Shown here one piece after another: positions 8,824-17,525 of a DNA stretch of 42,301 nt (position 1 is the first letter of the stretch; each line of letters opens with the position of its first letter). The stretch is from Pyrinomonadaceae bacterium (GTDB lineage: Bacteria; Acidobacteriota; Blastocatellia; Pyrinomonadales; Pyrinomonadaceae), in the NCBI GenBank assembly GCA_030841105.1, contig JAVEDE010000041.1, positions 1 through 42,301 of the forward strand, written 5' to 3'. The translations under genes were made by a program, and so were the position numbers. The notes beneath the pieces were generated by a model that saw only the letters and a list, made by a program, of their open reading frames with translations, searched no databases and was not told the origin of the DNA.

Positions 8824-10245
8824 TTTAGCAATCGGCGTCTCCGGCGATTCGGTGGGGGGCGCGGGTTGTTTGGGAGGGGGCGGCGGCACTTGCGGGGGCG
8901 GCGCGCCGGGCTGCTCTGCTTCTTCCGGTGTCGGAGCGGAGGCGTCGGCCGCCGGTTCGGCCTGCGCCGTGCCTTCGGGCGACGGGATGATCTCGATGAA
9001 GGCGTGGTTGTCCGTGTGCAGGTAGCGCGCCACCACTTCCTTGATGTCGGCGGCCGTGACGCCGAGGTAGCGTTCGATCTCCGTGTTGACGAGGTGCGGG
9101 TCGCCGTCGTAGAGCGTGTACTCGGCGAGTCGCTGCGCGCGGTACATGGTGGTCTGGCGGCCGCGCACGGAGTCGTTCAAAAGCGTGTTGCGCAGTTTCT
9201 CCATCTCTTCCGCGCTCGGCCCTTCGGCGGCGAGGCGCGCGATCTCTTCGTTGATGGTGCGGCGGATCTCTTCGGTCGAGCGGCCGGGCTTCGGGATGGC
9301 GAACAGGTAGAGCGACGAAGGGCCGCGGCGTTCGCCGATGCCGCCCTGCACGGCGACGACCGACTCGTCGCCCTTCACGAGTTTTTGATAGAGCCGCGAG
9401 CTTTCGCCTTCGAGCAAAAGTTCGCTGGCGAGCGTCAGCGCGTAGGCGTCCGCGGTGCGGCGCGCGGGAGCTTTCCAGCCGAGCATCAGCGCGGGGAGTT
9501 GTGCGAACGGGTCGGGATACTTCTCGGACGGCGCGGCCACCTCCAAAGGTTCGCTCACGTCAACTCCCGGCGGCGCGGGCTGGCGCGGGATGGTCGCGAA
9601 ATATTTCTCGACGAGCGCGCGCGCTTCCTGCGAATCGAAGTCGCCGACGATGACGAGCACGGCGTTGTTCGGCGCGTAGTAGATGCGAAAGAACTCGCGT
9701 ATGTCTTCGATGGTCGCATCGTCGAGGTCTTGCATCGAGCCGATGGTCGAGTGGGCGTTGGCCGGGTTTCGGTAGATGAGCTCGTTGAGGCGCAGGAAGG
9801 CGTTGGAGTAGGGGCGGTTGTCGTAGTTGAGCCGCTTCTCCTCCTGCACGGCGTTGCGCTGGTTGTCGAGATTCTCCTGCGTCACTTTCAGCGAGCGCAT
9901 GCGGTCGCTCTCCAGCCAGAGCGCGAGCGGGAGTTGGTTGGCCGGGAGCGTCTCGTAGTAGTTGGTGCGCTCGGAGGAGGTCGTGCCGTTCATCGTGCCG
10001 CCGGAGTTGAAGATGTACTGGAAGTGCGCGGCCTTGGGGACGTTCTCCGAGCCTTGAAACATCATGTGTTCGAAGAGGTGCGCGAAGCCCGTGCGCCCCG
10101 CGCGTTCGTTGCGCGAGCCGACATCGTAATAGACGCAGATCGAGACGACGGGGACGATGTGGTCTTCGCTCAAGACGACGCGCAGGCCGTTCTCCAACGT
10201 GAACTGTTCGACGGGAATATGCGGCAGTGTAAAAGTCGCTGACAA
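8806..10245 (-). CDS. M16 family zinc metallopeptidase, catalytic subunit
   Basis: A 479-aa product with an intact inverted zinc motif H56-L-F-E59-H60 in FAHLFEHMMFQGSE, a downstream EEKRLNYDNRPY helix for the third ligand, and the inactive C-half typical of M16B. Start is TTG 10245: SD-like GAGG lies 7 nt upstream and overlaps the TGA of the TonB-C gene. No signal peptide is visible from this start, suggesting a cytoplasmic location unless the true start differs. The C terminus is a Pro-rich tail (PPPQVPPPPPKQPAPP) ending KVTSDK; VTSDK and the stop are encoded by the adjacent repeat. It probably forms a heterodimer with the next gene product. Confidence 0.92.
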   Translation of the reverse strand: MSATFTLPHIPVEQFTLENGLRVVLSEDHIVPVVSICVYYDVGSRNERAGRTGFAHLFEHMMFQGSENVPKAAHFQYIFNSGGTMNGTTSSERTNYYETLPANQLPLALWLESDRMRSLKVTQENLDNQRNAVQEEKRLNYDNRPYSNAFLRLNELIYRNPANAHSTIGSMQDLDDATIEDIREFFRIYYAPNNAVLVIVGDFDSQEARALVEKYFATIPRQPAPPGVDVSEPLEVAAPSEKYPDPFAQLPALMLGWKAPARRTADAYALTLASELLLEGESSRLYQKLVKGDESVVAVQGGIGERRGPSSLYLFAIPKPGRSTEEIRRTINEEIARLAAEGPSAEEMEKLRNTLLNDSVRGRQTTMYRAQRLAEYTLYDGDPHLVNTEIERYLGVTAADIKEVVARYLHTDNHAFIEIIPSPEGTAQAEPAADASAPTPEEAEQPGAPPPQVPPPPPKQPAPPTESPETPIAKVTSDK

Positions 10246-10254
10246 ATTAAGACC

Positions 10255-10776
10255 TCAGTATAAATTGAAATGATAAATGACGATGACGTATTGCGAGACG
10301 GGTCGCCCGTCTTCTTTGCGCGCCGGTTCAAACTCGATGCGGCGCGCGGCCTTCATCGCTTCCTCGGTCACGCCGTAAGGCAGACCTTCCAGCACCTCCA
10401 TCTCGTCGCGCACACGGCCGTCCGCGCCGAGGATGATGCGTAGTTTGACTGCGCCCCGCACCCCGTATTCACGCGCCCCGCGCGGGTAGCCCGGAGTAGG
10501 CTTCGACTTGATGACGGCGCGCACCGCGACTTCCTTACCCGTCAGCGGCTCGTCGTCGCCTCTCTTTTCGTCGCGCGCCTTGTCCTTCGCGCCGTCTTTC
10601 GCCCTATCCTTCGAGTCATCTTTCTTCTCGTCCTGCGGCTCGGACTTTTCGGCGCGTTCGTCCTTCGGCGGATCGGCGCGACGGACGATGCGGCGCGACT
10701 GCGCGAACGTGTCCGCCGTGGATGCGCCCGCCGCGGCGACGACGAGGATGACGATGAGTGTGGAAATGCGTTTCAT
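10255..10776 (-). CDS. TonB C-terminal domain protein, periplasmic
   Basis: 173 aa. An N-terminal signal or anchor (MKRISTLIVILVVAAAGAS) is followed by a highly charged Lys/Asp/Glu linker (about residues 35-75) and a TonB-C fold (about 90-173: GYPRGAREYGVRGAVKLRIILGADG, then AARRIEFEPARKEDG). TonB-C domains contact outer-membrane receptors or act as periplasmic adaptors. Start ATG 10776 follows GAGAG. The gap to the active M16 gene is 9 nt, so they are co-translated. No ExbB/D is nearby, so this is more likely a TonB-like adaptor than the energiser itself. Confidence 0.85.
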   Translation of the reverse strand: MKRISTLIVILVVAAAGASTADTFAQSRRIVRRADPPKDERAEKSEPQDEKKDDSKDRAKDGAKDKARDEKRGDDEPLTGKEVAVRAVIKSKPTPGYPRGAREYGVRGAVKLRIILGADGRVRDEMEVLEGLPYGVTEEAMKAARRIEFEPARKEDGRPVSQYVIVIYHFNLY

Positions 10777-10857
10777 AAATCTCTCACATGCTTTTGAAGG
10801 CCAAAGCACGGGCGCGGGTTGCAAGCCGCACGCGGCGGCGACCGTGCGCGCAAAACT

Positions 10858-11319
10858 TTATGGCTGCGGGGGCGTGTTGATCATGCCGCGCAGTTCGGCG
10901 CGCAGGCGTTCGATCTCGTGGAGTTTTTGCTGCACGCGGTCGAAGAGCGGGGTCTGCGATTTGATGCCCTCGTCAATGAGGAAGGCGGCGGCCTCCGCGC
11001 GCGAGCGGAAGACGCCCGCCTGCACGAGATTCTCCAACTTCTCCTGCGCCTCGTGCGAGACTTTGACGGCGACCACGTAATCGTCCTTCGCGGACATGGC
11101 GCGCTCGATGGTGCGGCTGATGTCGCGCCCGATGGAGGAAAGCGATTCGGGGATGCGCGAGGCGATGTCGCGCACCGAAGAAGAGACGCGCTCGCGGTCG
11201 GCGTGCGTGTGCCCCGCTTCGTCTTCGTCGTCGCGCAGCATCAGGTCGTCAATCATCTCGCCCTGATTCAAGGGGTCGTGCGGGTTGTTGGGGTTGTTCG
11301 GATCGTAAGGATTGCTCAT
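10858..11319 (-). CDS. RHH-like DNA-binding protein
   Basis: 153 aa from ATG 11319 (GGAG upstream). The head is low-complexity (NPYDPNNPNNPHDP), the middle is acidic and helical, and residues about 90-135 read VAVKVSHEAQEKLENLVQAGVFRSRAEAAAFLIDEGI. This is the pattern of ribbon-helix-helix (CopG/Arc) proteins, with a beta strand and then two helices. The tail is a short coiled coil (QQKLHEIERLRAELR). It is the first gene of the minus run leading into tonB-C/M16, 81 nt upstream of that gene, and might regulate it. DNA binding is inferred from pattern only. Confidence 0.72.
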   Translation of the reverse strand: MSNPYDPNNPNNPHDPLNQGEMIDDLMLRDDEDEAGHTHADRERVSSSVRDIASRIPESLSSIGRDISRTIERAMSAKDDYVVAVKVSHEAQEKLENLVQAGVFRSRAEAAAFLIDEGIKSQTPLFDRVQQKLHEIERLRAELRGMINTPPQP

Positions 11320-11460
11320 GCGAAAAGTCTCCTTCACTTCAAACTCGCGCCCCGCGCGCCACTTGGCGACGGGCGTCGGGCTGCCGTTGCAATGTTGTGT
11401 CTGATTGCTACCGTGCATTTTAATTTATCGGAGGGAAACTAACAAACAGCCAGTCCCGGA

Positions 11461-11580
11461 GCGGAGGGTGAAAGGGGAAGAGGTCAAGGGAAAAGTAAAA
11501 AGAACATGTTGAGTTTAGCGAAACTTGTCTTGCTCCTGTCCCGTTTCACCTTTCACCTTTCATCTTCCGCTTGTTCCCCT
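11461..11580. repeat. Purine/pyrimidine inverted repeat (variant)
   Basis: G/A-rich left arm (11461-11500, with GTGAAAGG and GGAAGAGG) and C/T-rich right arm (about 11540-11580, TTTCACCTTTCACC) within the 436-bp gap between the RHH-like gene and the S41 protease. It lacks the conserved loop of the other purine elements. The rest of the gap holds a likely promoter (11623-11651) and no convincing gene. Confidence 0.55.
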
Positions 11581-11622
11581 TCCGATAAAATGGATGCCGA
11601 CGTGCGCCGGGGAGACGCAACC

Positions 11623-11651
11623 TTGCCGCCTTTTCACTCATCCAGTACTAT
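11623..11651 (+). promoter_or_regulatory. Possible promoter of the S41 protease gene
   Basis: TTGCCG (11623-11628), 17-nt spacer, TACTAT (11646-11651). It is the best -35/-10 pair in the upstream gap; the leader would be about 100 nt. Judged by eye only. Confidence 0.35.
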
Positions 11652-11755
11652 ACAAAAACTGCCATCGGCGGCGGTCGCACCCGGCGACCAGACGCTTCCG
11701 GCGCGTGTCGGTTTTTCGGTCTCAGCGGAAAATGGTCTTGAGAGGTTTGCCCGTA

Positions 11756-13525
11756 GTGAAACAAAAAATATCATCCGCCCTCGTCGCGCTCTTACTCGTC
11801 GCGCTTTCGCTCCCCTCGTTCGTCATCGCCCAGCAACAACCCGCGCCCGGCCGCACCGGCGCGCCGGGGCAGCAGCAGCAGTTGCCGCCCAACGTCGCTC
11901 CGTCGAATCCAGCGGCCAGACGCCCGCGCCCGCGCGTGCCCGCCGCATCAGGCGCGACCGCTGCCATCGAAGAGGACTTCGCCGAAGCTTTGAGCATCGT
12001 GCAGGAGAACTACGTTGACGGCGTGAAGATTGATTACAACTCGGCCTTCAAGTCGTCCATCATCGGCATGCTGCGCTCGCTCGACCCGCACTCGAACTAC
12101 TACGACTCGAAGGAATTCGAGGAGTTACAGGCCGACTGGCGTTCGGAGTATTACGGCATCGGCGCGACCATCGGCGACCGCACCATCGCGGGGCAGACAG
12201 ACACCTACATTCTCGCGACCTTCCCCGGCGCGCCCGCCACGCGCGCGGGACTCCGGTTCGCTGACCGCATCATCGAAGTGAACGGCGAGACGATCAAGGG
12301 CAAGAGTTCGAGCGACGTGCGCGACCGACTGCGCGGCCCGAAGGGTTCGACCGTCAAGGTCACGGTCGAGCGCGCCTCGTCGAAGGCTTTGGAGACGGTC
12401 GAGATCACGCGCGATGCCGTCGGCCAGCCGACCATTCCCGATTCTTACCTCCTGAAGCCCGGCGTCGGCTACATTGACATGACGCGCGGCTTCAACCGCA
12501 GCACGGCGGAAGAGTTCATCGCCGCGCTCGAAGATTTACGCAAGCAGGGCATGACCTCGCTCGTCCTCGATTTGCGCGGCAACCCCGGTGGCCTGCTCGA
12601 TCAGGCGGTCAAAGTCGCCGAACGCTTTCTTCAACGCGGGCAGGTGATCTTGTCGCAGAAGGGACGCGTCGCGGGCAGCGACCGCACCTACGAGTCGCGC
12701 AACACGACGCCCGACAACGTGCCGCTCGTCGTCCTCGTCAATCGCAACTCCGCCTCGGCCTCCGAGATCGTGGCGGGCGCGTTGCAGGATCATGACCGCG
12801 CGCTCATCATCGGCGAGACGAGTTTCGGCAAGGGTCTCGTCCAGAGCATCATCCCGCTCGAATACGGCACGGCCGTGACGCTCACTTCCTCGAAGTACTA
12901 CACGCCTTCGGGTCGCCTGATCCAGCGCGACTACACGAACGAGGGACTCTACGATTACTACACGCGCGGCGGCGTTGGCAGTCTCGACGATGAAGCGAAG
13001 GCAGCGGCGGCGAAACCCGCCGGCCCCGAAAGCCTGACGGACACGGGGCGCAAGGTGTACGGCGGCGGCGGCATCTCGCCCGACGAACCGATCAAACCGC
13101 GCGTCATCGAACCCGCGCAGCAACGCATGATCGATCCCATCTTCGGCTTCGTGCGCGAACTCGTCAACGGCCGCATCAAGGGTTTTGAGGATTACAAAAT
13201 CGCGCGCGGCATTGATTACGAGCACGACGTGAAGGCCGACGAGTACCCGGTGACTGACAACCTCTTCAAGGCGTTCAAGGCTTACGTCGCGAGCGACGAG
13301 ACGTTCAAACTCAAGGACGCGCAGATTGACCGCAGCCGCGACTTCATCGCGCGCCAGATGCGCTACGACATCGCCACCGCCGCCTACGGCACGGTGACGG
13401 CCTCGCAGGTGCAGGTGGCGGACGACCCGCAGGTCGCCAAGGCTATCGAAGTGTTGCCGCGCGCGAAGGAACTCTCCGTCGCCGCCATGCGCGGGCGCAA
13501 CCCCGAACGCAAGACCTTTGAATAA
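11756..13525 (+). CDS. S41 family C-terminal processing peptidase
   Basis: A 589-aa exported protease. Start GTG 11756 is preferred because GAGAGG lies 10 nt upstream and the product then opens with a textbook signal peptide (MKQKISSALVALLLVALSLPSFVIAQ). ATG 11732 is the alternative, with no clear SD. Then come a helical region, a PDZ domain (about 145-225) and the S41 core. The catalytic dyad is visible: the middle Ser of SASASE (about residue 333) and Lys 25 residues later in SFGKGLVQ, the spacing of Prc/CtpA. The C-terminal 200 residues are family-specific helices. It cleaves C-terminal tails in the periplasm. A strong hairpin follows. Confidence 0.93.
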   Translation: MKQKISSALVALLLVALSLPSFVIAQQQPAPGRTGAPGQQQQLPPNVAPSNPAARRPRPRVPAASGATAAIEEDFAEALSIVQENYVDGVKIDYNSAFKSSIIGMLRSLDPHSNYYDSKEFEELQADWRSEYYGIGATIGDRTIAGQTDTYILATFPGAPATRAGLRFADRIIEVNGETIKGKSSSDVRDRLRGPKGSTVKVTVERASSKALETVEITRDAVGQPTIPDSYLLKPGVGYIDMTRGFNRSTAEEFIAALEDLRKQGMTSLVLDLRGNPGGLLDQAVKVAERFLQRGQVILSQKGRVAGSDRTYESRNTTPDNVPLVVLVNRNSASASEIVAGALQDHDRALIIGETSFGKGLVQSIIPLEYGTAVTLTSSKYYTPSGRLIQRDYTNEGLYDYYTRGGVGSLDDEAKAAAAKPAGPESLTDTGRKVYGGGGISPDEPIKPRVIEPAQQRMIDPIFGFVRELVNGRIKGFEDYKIARGIDYEHDVKADEYPVTDNLFKAFKAYVASDETFKLKDAQIDRSRDFIARQMRYDIATAAYGTVTASQVQVADDPQVAKAIEVLPRAKELSVAAMRGRNPERKTFE

Positions 13526-13556
13526 AACGCGTCCCGTCCGGTTGGTGAACAAATGA

Positions 13557-13591
13557 AGAGGCCGTCAACTTCAACAGTTGACGGCCTCTTT
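13557..13591. terminator. Intrinsic terminator after the S41 gene
   Basis: Perfect 14-bp stem (13557-13570 with 13576-13589), 5-nt loop TCAAC, then a short T tract (TTTGCTT). It lies between the convergent S41 (+) and DUF6766 (-) genes and can serve both. Confidence 0.85.
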
Positions 13592-13630
13592 GCTTGTGGG
13601 CGCTCATGCGGCGCGCGCGTGTAACGTTCG

Positions 13631-14296
13631 TCAGTCGTTACCCGTCTGGCTGTGCGGCGCGGCGACGGGTTTGGATTCGGGCGACCCGTGCTGGCGCAGC
13701 CAGATCGAGAGCAGGACGATGGCGGCGACCGAGAGAAATTCGCTCTGCCAGTTTTGAAACGACTCGAACCAGAAGCGCGACGTGCCGACGTATTCGACCG
13801 TGGAGACGACGGGCGCGCCGTGCGCCTTCTGATCCTCGTTGTATTCCTTTGCGCCGCCCGCGGCGTGCAGCGCGAACGACATCAGGAAGAGGAGGAACAG
13901 CACGGCGAAGAGTGAGTTCTGGTAGAGCTTCAAGGCCAGCCCGCCGCGCCTGACCGGCCACGGCGCGTCCTTCTTATTTTTGGCGGCGGCGGGGTCTTCG
14001 TCCTGCGGCGCGGCCTTGTCCGGGTCTTTCGATTCCGCAGAGCCTCTCTGGAAGAGGTAGGCCGTGAGGATGACGTAGGCGGCCATCTGGAGAAACTCGC
14101 TCTCCCAGTTTTCAAACACCGCCTCGACGAAGTGCCCGGTCGTGTGGTATTCCGCGTAGCCGACGGTCGGCTGCCCGTGCTCCTGCTGATCCTGATTGTA
14201 CTCATGGAAGCCCGTGATGCTCTGCCCCAGCAGGGCGACGAGGAACAGCGCCAACATCACCACGGTCAAACCATTGTCGCGAAAAAATCGCCCCAT
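13631..14296 (-). CDS. DUF6766 family membrane protein
   Basis: 221 aa with four predicted membrane segments in two repeated halves. Half 1: TM (VVMLALFLVALLG), EYNQDQQEHG, FENWESEFLQMAAYVILTAYL. Half 2: TM (LFAVLFLLFLMSFAL), EYNEDQKAHG, FQNWQSEFLSVAAIVLLSIWL. Repeated EYN.DQ..HG and F.NW.SEFL motifs show an internal duplication. An acidic, Lys-rich linker (about 85-115) joins them. DUF6766 function is unknown. ATG 14296 follows GGGGGAG. Confidence 0.85.
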   Translation of the reverse strand: MGRFFRDNGLTVVMLALFLVALLGQSITGFHEYNQDQQEHGQPTVGYAEYHTTGHFVEAVFENWESEFLQMAAYVILTAYLFQRGSAESKDPDKAAPQDEDPAAAKNKKDAPWPVRRGGLALKLYQNSLFAVLFLLFLMSFALHAAGGAKEYNEDQKAHGAPVVSTVEYVGTSRFWFESFQNWQSEFLSVAAIVLLSIWLRQHGSPESKPVAAPHSQTGND

Positions 14297-14353
14297 AAAT
14301 TTTCTCCCCCGATAGTCTCGCCCGTTAAGTAACGTACTCGCCGCGCGTCCGGC

Positions 14354-15370
14354 CTACTTGCCCTTGCCGAAGAAATCCGCGACGCCGACGGTCATCCCGG
14401 CGAACAAGCCCGCGCGCGGCGCGTCCGGGGTGAGGCCGAAGCGCACGCCGCCGTCGAGTTGCAGGCGGCGGTTGACTTTGTAAGTCGCGGCGGCGAGCGC
14501 GTAGACGCCGCGCGGCTGCGCCTCGTCTAGACTCTGGCCGGAGAACTCGCCCGCGAAACCGAAGTTGTTTTCAAACTCGCGCGAGAAGGCGAACGCCGCC
14601 TGCCCGCCCGACTCGCGCCCCTCGCCGTCCTCGCGCCCGTGGTTGAGATACGCCCCGTTGAAATCGAGATCGAAGCGGCCGACTTTCTTGCTCAGGAGAA
14701 AGACGAGCGCGTGATCGTAGCGTCCCGTGCCGAGTCCCTTCTCCTCGCTCGCAGTGGGAAGTTTGACGTAGTAGGCGAAGGCGAGCGCGGGATGATGTGT
14801 CGTGTCTTTGAGCGCGACGACTTGCAGCCCGACGCGCGTGTCGCCCACTCCGGTCTCGCGCTCGCGCGTCGCTTCGTCGGTTTCGGATTTGAAGGTATCG
14901 AGGTCGAGTTCGAGCAGGAGTCGCGAGGAGGCGGCGAAGCGCAGGGCGAGCGGCGCGCTCTGCTCCGTGTGCAGTTCACGCCCGCGGAAGTCGGCATCGT
15001 AGCCGTACTCGACTTGGAGGACGCCCGCCTTCTGAATCTCCGCAGGGTTCGCCACGCCCGGCCGCCCCGGCTTGATGAACTCTTCCTCTTCCGCCTGCCC
15101 GCCCTGCTGCGGCGGCGCGGGCGAAGCGTGCGAGACGGCCGTCATCGCCGCTGGAACTGTCGTCGCGTGCGCGTCTTTTAAAATGTCCGTGACGGGAAAG
15201 TCTTTCAGGGAGTTGACGGCGGGCGAGTTGAACTGTTGCTGCGCCCGCGCGCACGGGGCGAGCGCGAAGAGCGCGAAGATGACCGGCAGCGCAAAACTCA
15301 AACCGCGAAGGCGCGGGCGAGGGCGCGCGATCCGTCCACGCCCGCTTCGCAAATTGTTCGTATCTCCCAT
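14354..15370 (-). CDS. Outer-membrane beta-barrel protein, phenol-MetA/transporter-like
   Basis: 338 aa from ATG 15370 (SD AGGGGGG). A signal peptide (about residues 20-45, ending APCARAQ) is followed by a short linker and alternating amphipathic strands from about 110 to the C-terminal Phe-containing strand (VADFF). Typical pieces: VLQVEYGYDADF, RFAASSRLLLELDLD, GVGDTRVGLQVV, YYVKLPTA. This matches the 'putative MetA-pathway of phenol degradation'/transporter barrel family (PF13557), whose substrate is generally unknown. It lies 43 nt downstream of the isochorismatase-like gene and may be co-transcribed. Confidence 0.8.
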   Translation of the reverse strand: MGDTNNLRSGRGRIARPRPRLRGLSFALPVIFALFALAPCARAQQQFNSPAVNSLKDFPVTDILKDAHATTVPAAMTAVSHASPAPPQQGGQAEEEEFIKPGRPGVANPAEIQKAGVLQVEYGYDADFRGRELHTEQSAPLALRFAASSRLLLELDLDTFKSETDEATRERETGVGDTRVGLQVVALKDTTHHPALAFAYYVKLPTASEEKGLGTGRYDHALVFLLSKKVGRFDLDFNGAYLNHGREDGEGRESGGQAAFAFSREFENNFGFAGEFSGQSLDEAQPRGVYALAAATYKVNRRLQLDGGVRFGLTPDAPRAGLFAGMTVGVADFFGKGK

Positions 15371-15413
15371 TTTGTTCCCCCCTTTTGTTTGCCGGATGAA
15401 CCGGCACTCACGG

Positions 15414-16073
15414 CTAATCCTGTTCGGCGAACTGCTGCGACTGCGGTTGCGGCTGCGGTTCTTCATCGTCGGCCGGGCGCTTCAGTTCGTCGAAGTCGAG
15501 TTCGGCGGAAGGCCGCGTGTCGGCCTTGAGCACGCGCCGCATCTGTTCGAGCGCGTGCCGGTTCTCGTCTGCGTCGGCGGAGGCCACGCAGTCCGAGGGG
15601 ATGACGAGATGAAAGTCGCGCATGTAGGCGTCGTTGGCGGTGAAGAGGACGCAGATGTCACCGGTCAGCCCGGTCAGGATCAGGATTTTGACTTGGAGGT
15701 AGTCGAGCAGCGTGTCGAGCGTGGTGGAGAAGAAGCCGGAGTGCTTGGGCTTGAGGACGAAGTAGTCGTCTTCGTCCGGCCGGAGCAGTTCGGCGACGGG
15801 CTTGCCGCGCACGTCTTCTTCGAGACAGTGCTTGAGCAGTTTGTTGAAGTCCGATTGCCACCTGCCGAAGTTGTCGTTGACGTAGATGACGGGGACGCCC
15901 GCACGTTTCGCGCGCCGCTTGAGCGCGGCCAACTTCTCGGCCGCCGGGAGCGCGTGCTTGAACAGTTGTTCGCCGCTGTCGAATTCGAGATCGTTGATCA
16001 CGTCAATCAGCAGCAGCGCGACCTCCGCCTTGTCGGGCACGTTCCCGTGGAGGTCTTCATTTTTCGCCGGCAC
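15414..16073 (-). CDS. Isochorismatase-like cysteine hydrolase
   Basis: 219 aa. The catalytic triad of the family is visible: D24 (LLLIDVIND), K110 (LKPKHSGFFST) and C141 (LTGLTGDICVLF). The family hydrolyses amide, imide or ether bonds of small molecules (nicotinamidase, isochorismatase and relatives); the substrate cannot be read here. The tail is Glu/Gln/Pro-rich. Start GTG 16073 is chosen because GGGGAGG lies about 11 nt upstream; GTG 16097 lacks a ribosome site. Confidence 0.88.
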   Translation of the reverse strand: MPAKNEDLHGNVPDKAEVALLLIDVINDLEFDSGEQLFKHALPAAEKLAALKRRAKRAGVPVIYVNDNFGRWQSDFNKLLKHCLEEDVRGKPVAELLRPDEDDYFVLKPKHSGFFSTTLDTLLDYLQVKILILTGLTGDICVLFTANDAYMRDFHLVIPSDCVASADADENRHALEQMRRVLKADTRPSAELDFDELKRPADDEEPQPQPQSQQFAEQD

Positions 16074-16165
16074 GCCCTTCTCGCCTCCCCTTCGCACGTC
16101 GAATCATCAGGCCGTTCAGGCGTGCATAGTACCCGAACTTCCCGCGGAAGTGGGAGTAAAAAAAC

Positions 16166-16263
16166 GTCCGCAGACAGTTGTCCGTGGTCGGTTGTCTCAT
16201 GCTTCGCCCGACGAATAACGCCGGGTAGAGCGAACAACTAACGACGGACAACTGTCTGCGGAC
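16166..16263. repeat. Long hairpin, GACAACT/GTCCGC heptamer class
   Basis: A perfect 20-bp inverted repeat: 16166-16185 pairs with 16244-16263, around a 58-nt loop. The arms read as 7-nt steps (TGTCCGC, AGACAGT, TGTCCGT, GGTCGGT). A related but imperfect element lies at 38378-38492. It separates the hydrolase and DUF1761 genes on the minus strand and could end the DUF1761 transcript. Confidence 0.8.
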
Positions 16264-16291
16264 AATTAACTACGACCAGCTACAAACAGCC

Positions 16292-16738
16292 TCAGACGTA
16301 AGCCGGGGCTTTCGCCTCGCTCTTCTTCCTGCGCCAGACGGCGAGGAGCGCGCCCATCGTGAGGAAGGCGAAGAGGTGATAGCCGATGTTGATGAGGTAG
16401 AGGCCGACGGGTCGGAACTCGAAGAAGACCGTGTTCAGGTTGGTGGTCACGACGAAGCCGAGCCACAGCCACAGCCCCGTCTTCGCGCCGTCCACGGCGT
16501 TCTCCGCGCTCGTGTAGCGCACGATGTGCGCGAGCACGTAGGCGGCGACGAGCGAGCCGACGAAGGCCAGCGCGAGTTGGAGACCCGCGCCCTCGGCCTG
16601 AATGCGCGCGAGTTGCTCCGGCGTCCAGCGCATGATCTCGATGAACTTGCCGCCGAACAGGAGCGGCGAATACCAGAGTCCGCCGAGCACCCAGTAGAGA
16701 AGCGCGGAGGCGACGACTGCCGCGTAGTTGATCTTCAT
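16292..16738 (-). CDS. DUF1761 family membrane protein
   Basis: 148 aa with four predicted membrane helices (about 7-25, 55-75, 88-108, 115-135) and the DUF1761 signatures INYAAVVASALLYWVLGGLWYSP and TNLNTVFFEFRP. Small integral membrane family of unknown role. ATG 16738 is 36 nt from the VOC stop, so the pair is likely an operon. Confidence 0.87.
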   Translation of the reverse strand: MKINYAAVVASALLYWVLGGLWYSPLLFGGKFIEIMRWTPEQLARIQAEGAGLQLALAFVGSLVAAYVLAHIVRYTSAENAVDGAKTGLWLWLGFVVTTNLNTVFFEFRPVGLYLINIGYHLFAFLTMGALLAVWRRKKSEAKAPAYV

Positions 16739-16774
16739 GTCATTTTCTCCAGATTGAAGTCGGACGAAAAAAAC

Positions 16775-17152
16775 TCACTTGGCCGACGGGTCGAACTGCA
16801 TGATCCCGAAGACGTTGCCCTCCGTGTCCTCGCAATAGGCGATGTAGCCGATGCCCGGCACAGCGCCCTTCGGGATGACGATCTTGCCGCCGTGCTCCGT
16901 GATCTTTTGCGCGTAGTCGTCCACGGAAGGCACGTCAATGGTGTTGGTGGCAGAGGTCTGCGGCAGCGGGTTGTCGGAGCGTTTCATCAGGCCGCCGTCA
17001 ATGCCCGGCTGCCCCTGCTCGCCCGTCGTCAGCAGCCAGTAACTCTGCGGCCCGTCCCAACGTTGCGTCTTCCACCCGAAGACTTCATCGTAAAACTTCA
17101 CGGCGCGTTCCGGGTCGTCCGCGCTCAATTCAAAATGGATCACTCTCGGCAT
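16775..17152 (-). CDS. VOC family protein (glyoxalase/bleomycin-resistance fold)
   Basis: 125 aa, one VOC module: starts PRVIHFELSADDPERAVKFYDEVFGWK, then GIDGGLMKR, VDDYAQKITEHGGKIVIPK and ends YIAYCEDTEGNVFGIMQFD. H6 and the C-terminal Glu positions fit metal ligands of the fold, but VOC proteins have many substrates and none can be assigned. ATG 17152 is preceded by GGAGAG. Confidence 0.9.
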   Translation of the reverse strand: MPRVIHFELSADDPERAVKFYDEVFGWKTQRWDGPQSYWLLTTGEQGQPGIDGGLMKRSDNPLPQTSATNTIDVPSVDDYAQKITEHGGKIVIPKGAVPGIGYIAYCEDTEGNVFGIMQFDPSAK

Positions 17153-17401
17153 GTTCGATTCTCTCCTTCTTCGCTCGGTAAGATTGTGTGCGTTGCCCCC
17201 TCATGCGCCGGAAGGCGTGCGGGGACAGACGGCGTCGGCGCGTTGCCAAACCGCGGCGAGGGTGTTTCGTTTATGGCGAGGGTTCGGGCGCGACTAATGA
17301 AGCGAGTCGCGGTCAAGTCCGGCGAGGGAAAGCGCGTCCGTTTTAGGTCGCGCGTGTAAATCCGTTTGGCTGAGAAGCGTGTCTCTTGAGTTCGGGATAA
17401 A

Positions 17402-17439
17402 AAGAAAGGTGAGTTAACCCCTTGAACGTTAACTCACCT
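17402..17439 (-). terminator. Intrinsic terminator (minus strand)
   Basis: 12-bp perfect stem AGGTGAGTTAAC (17407-17418) with 17428-17439 and a 9-nt loop. On the minus strand it is followed by TTTCTTTTTAT. It ends the operon running from 19735 to 17526. The rest of the 373-bp gap (17153-17525) shows no gene. Confidence 0.78.
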
Positions 17440-17525
17440 CTCAACCCGCCCTGTGCTCGTTCCACACCCGAAAGGCTCGTTCGGATGATTTTCACTTGCG
17501 CGTTTGAAGCCTTACGCGCATGACG

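Noticed and set aside
8866..10242. Long + strand frame opposite the active M16 gene
   Set aside because: Antisense shadow; the minus frame has the intact HxxEH and family structure.
12536..13552. Minus frame opposite the S41 protease
   Set aside because: Antisense shadow; it also runs across the S41 stop region without any recognisable domain.
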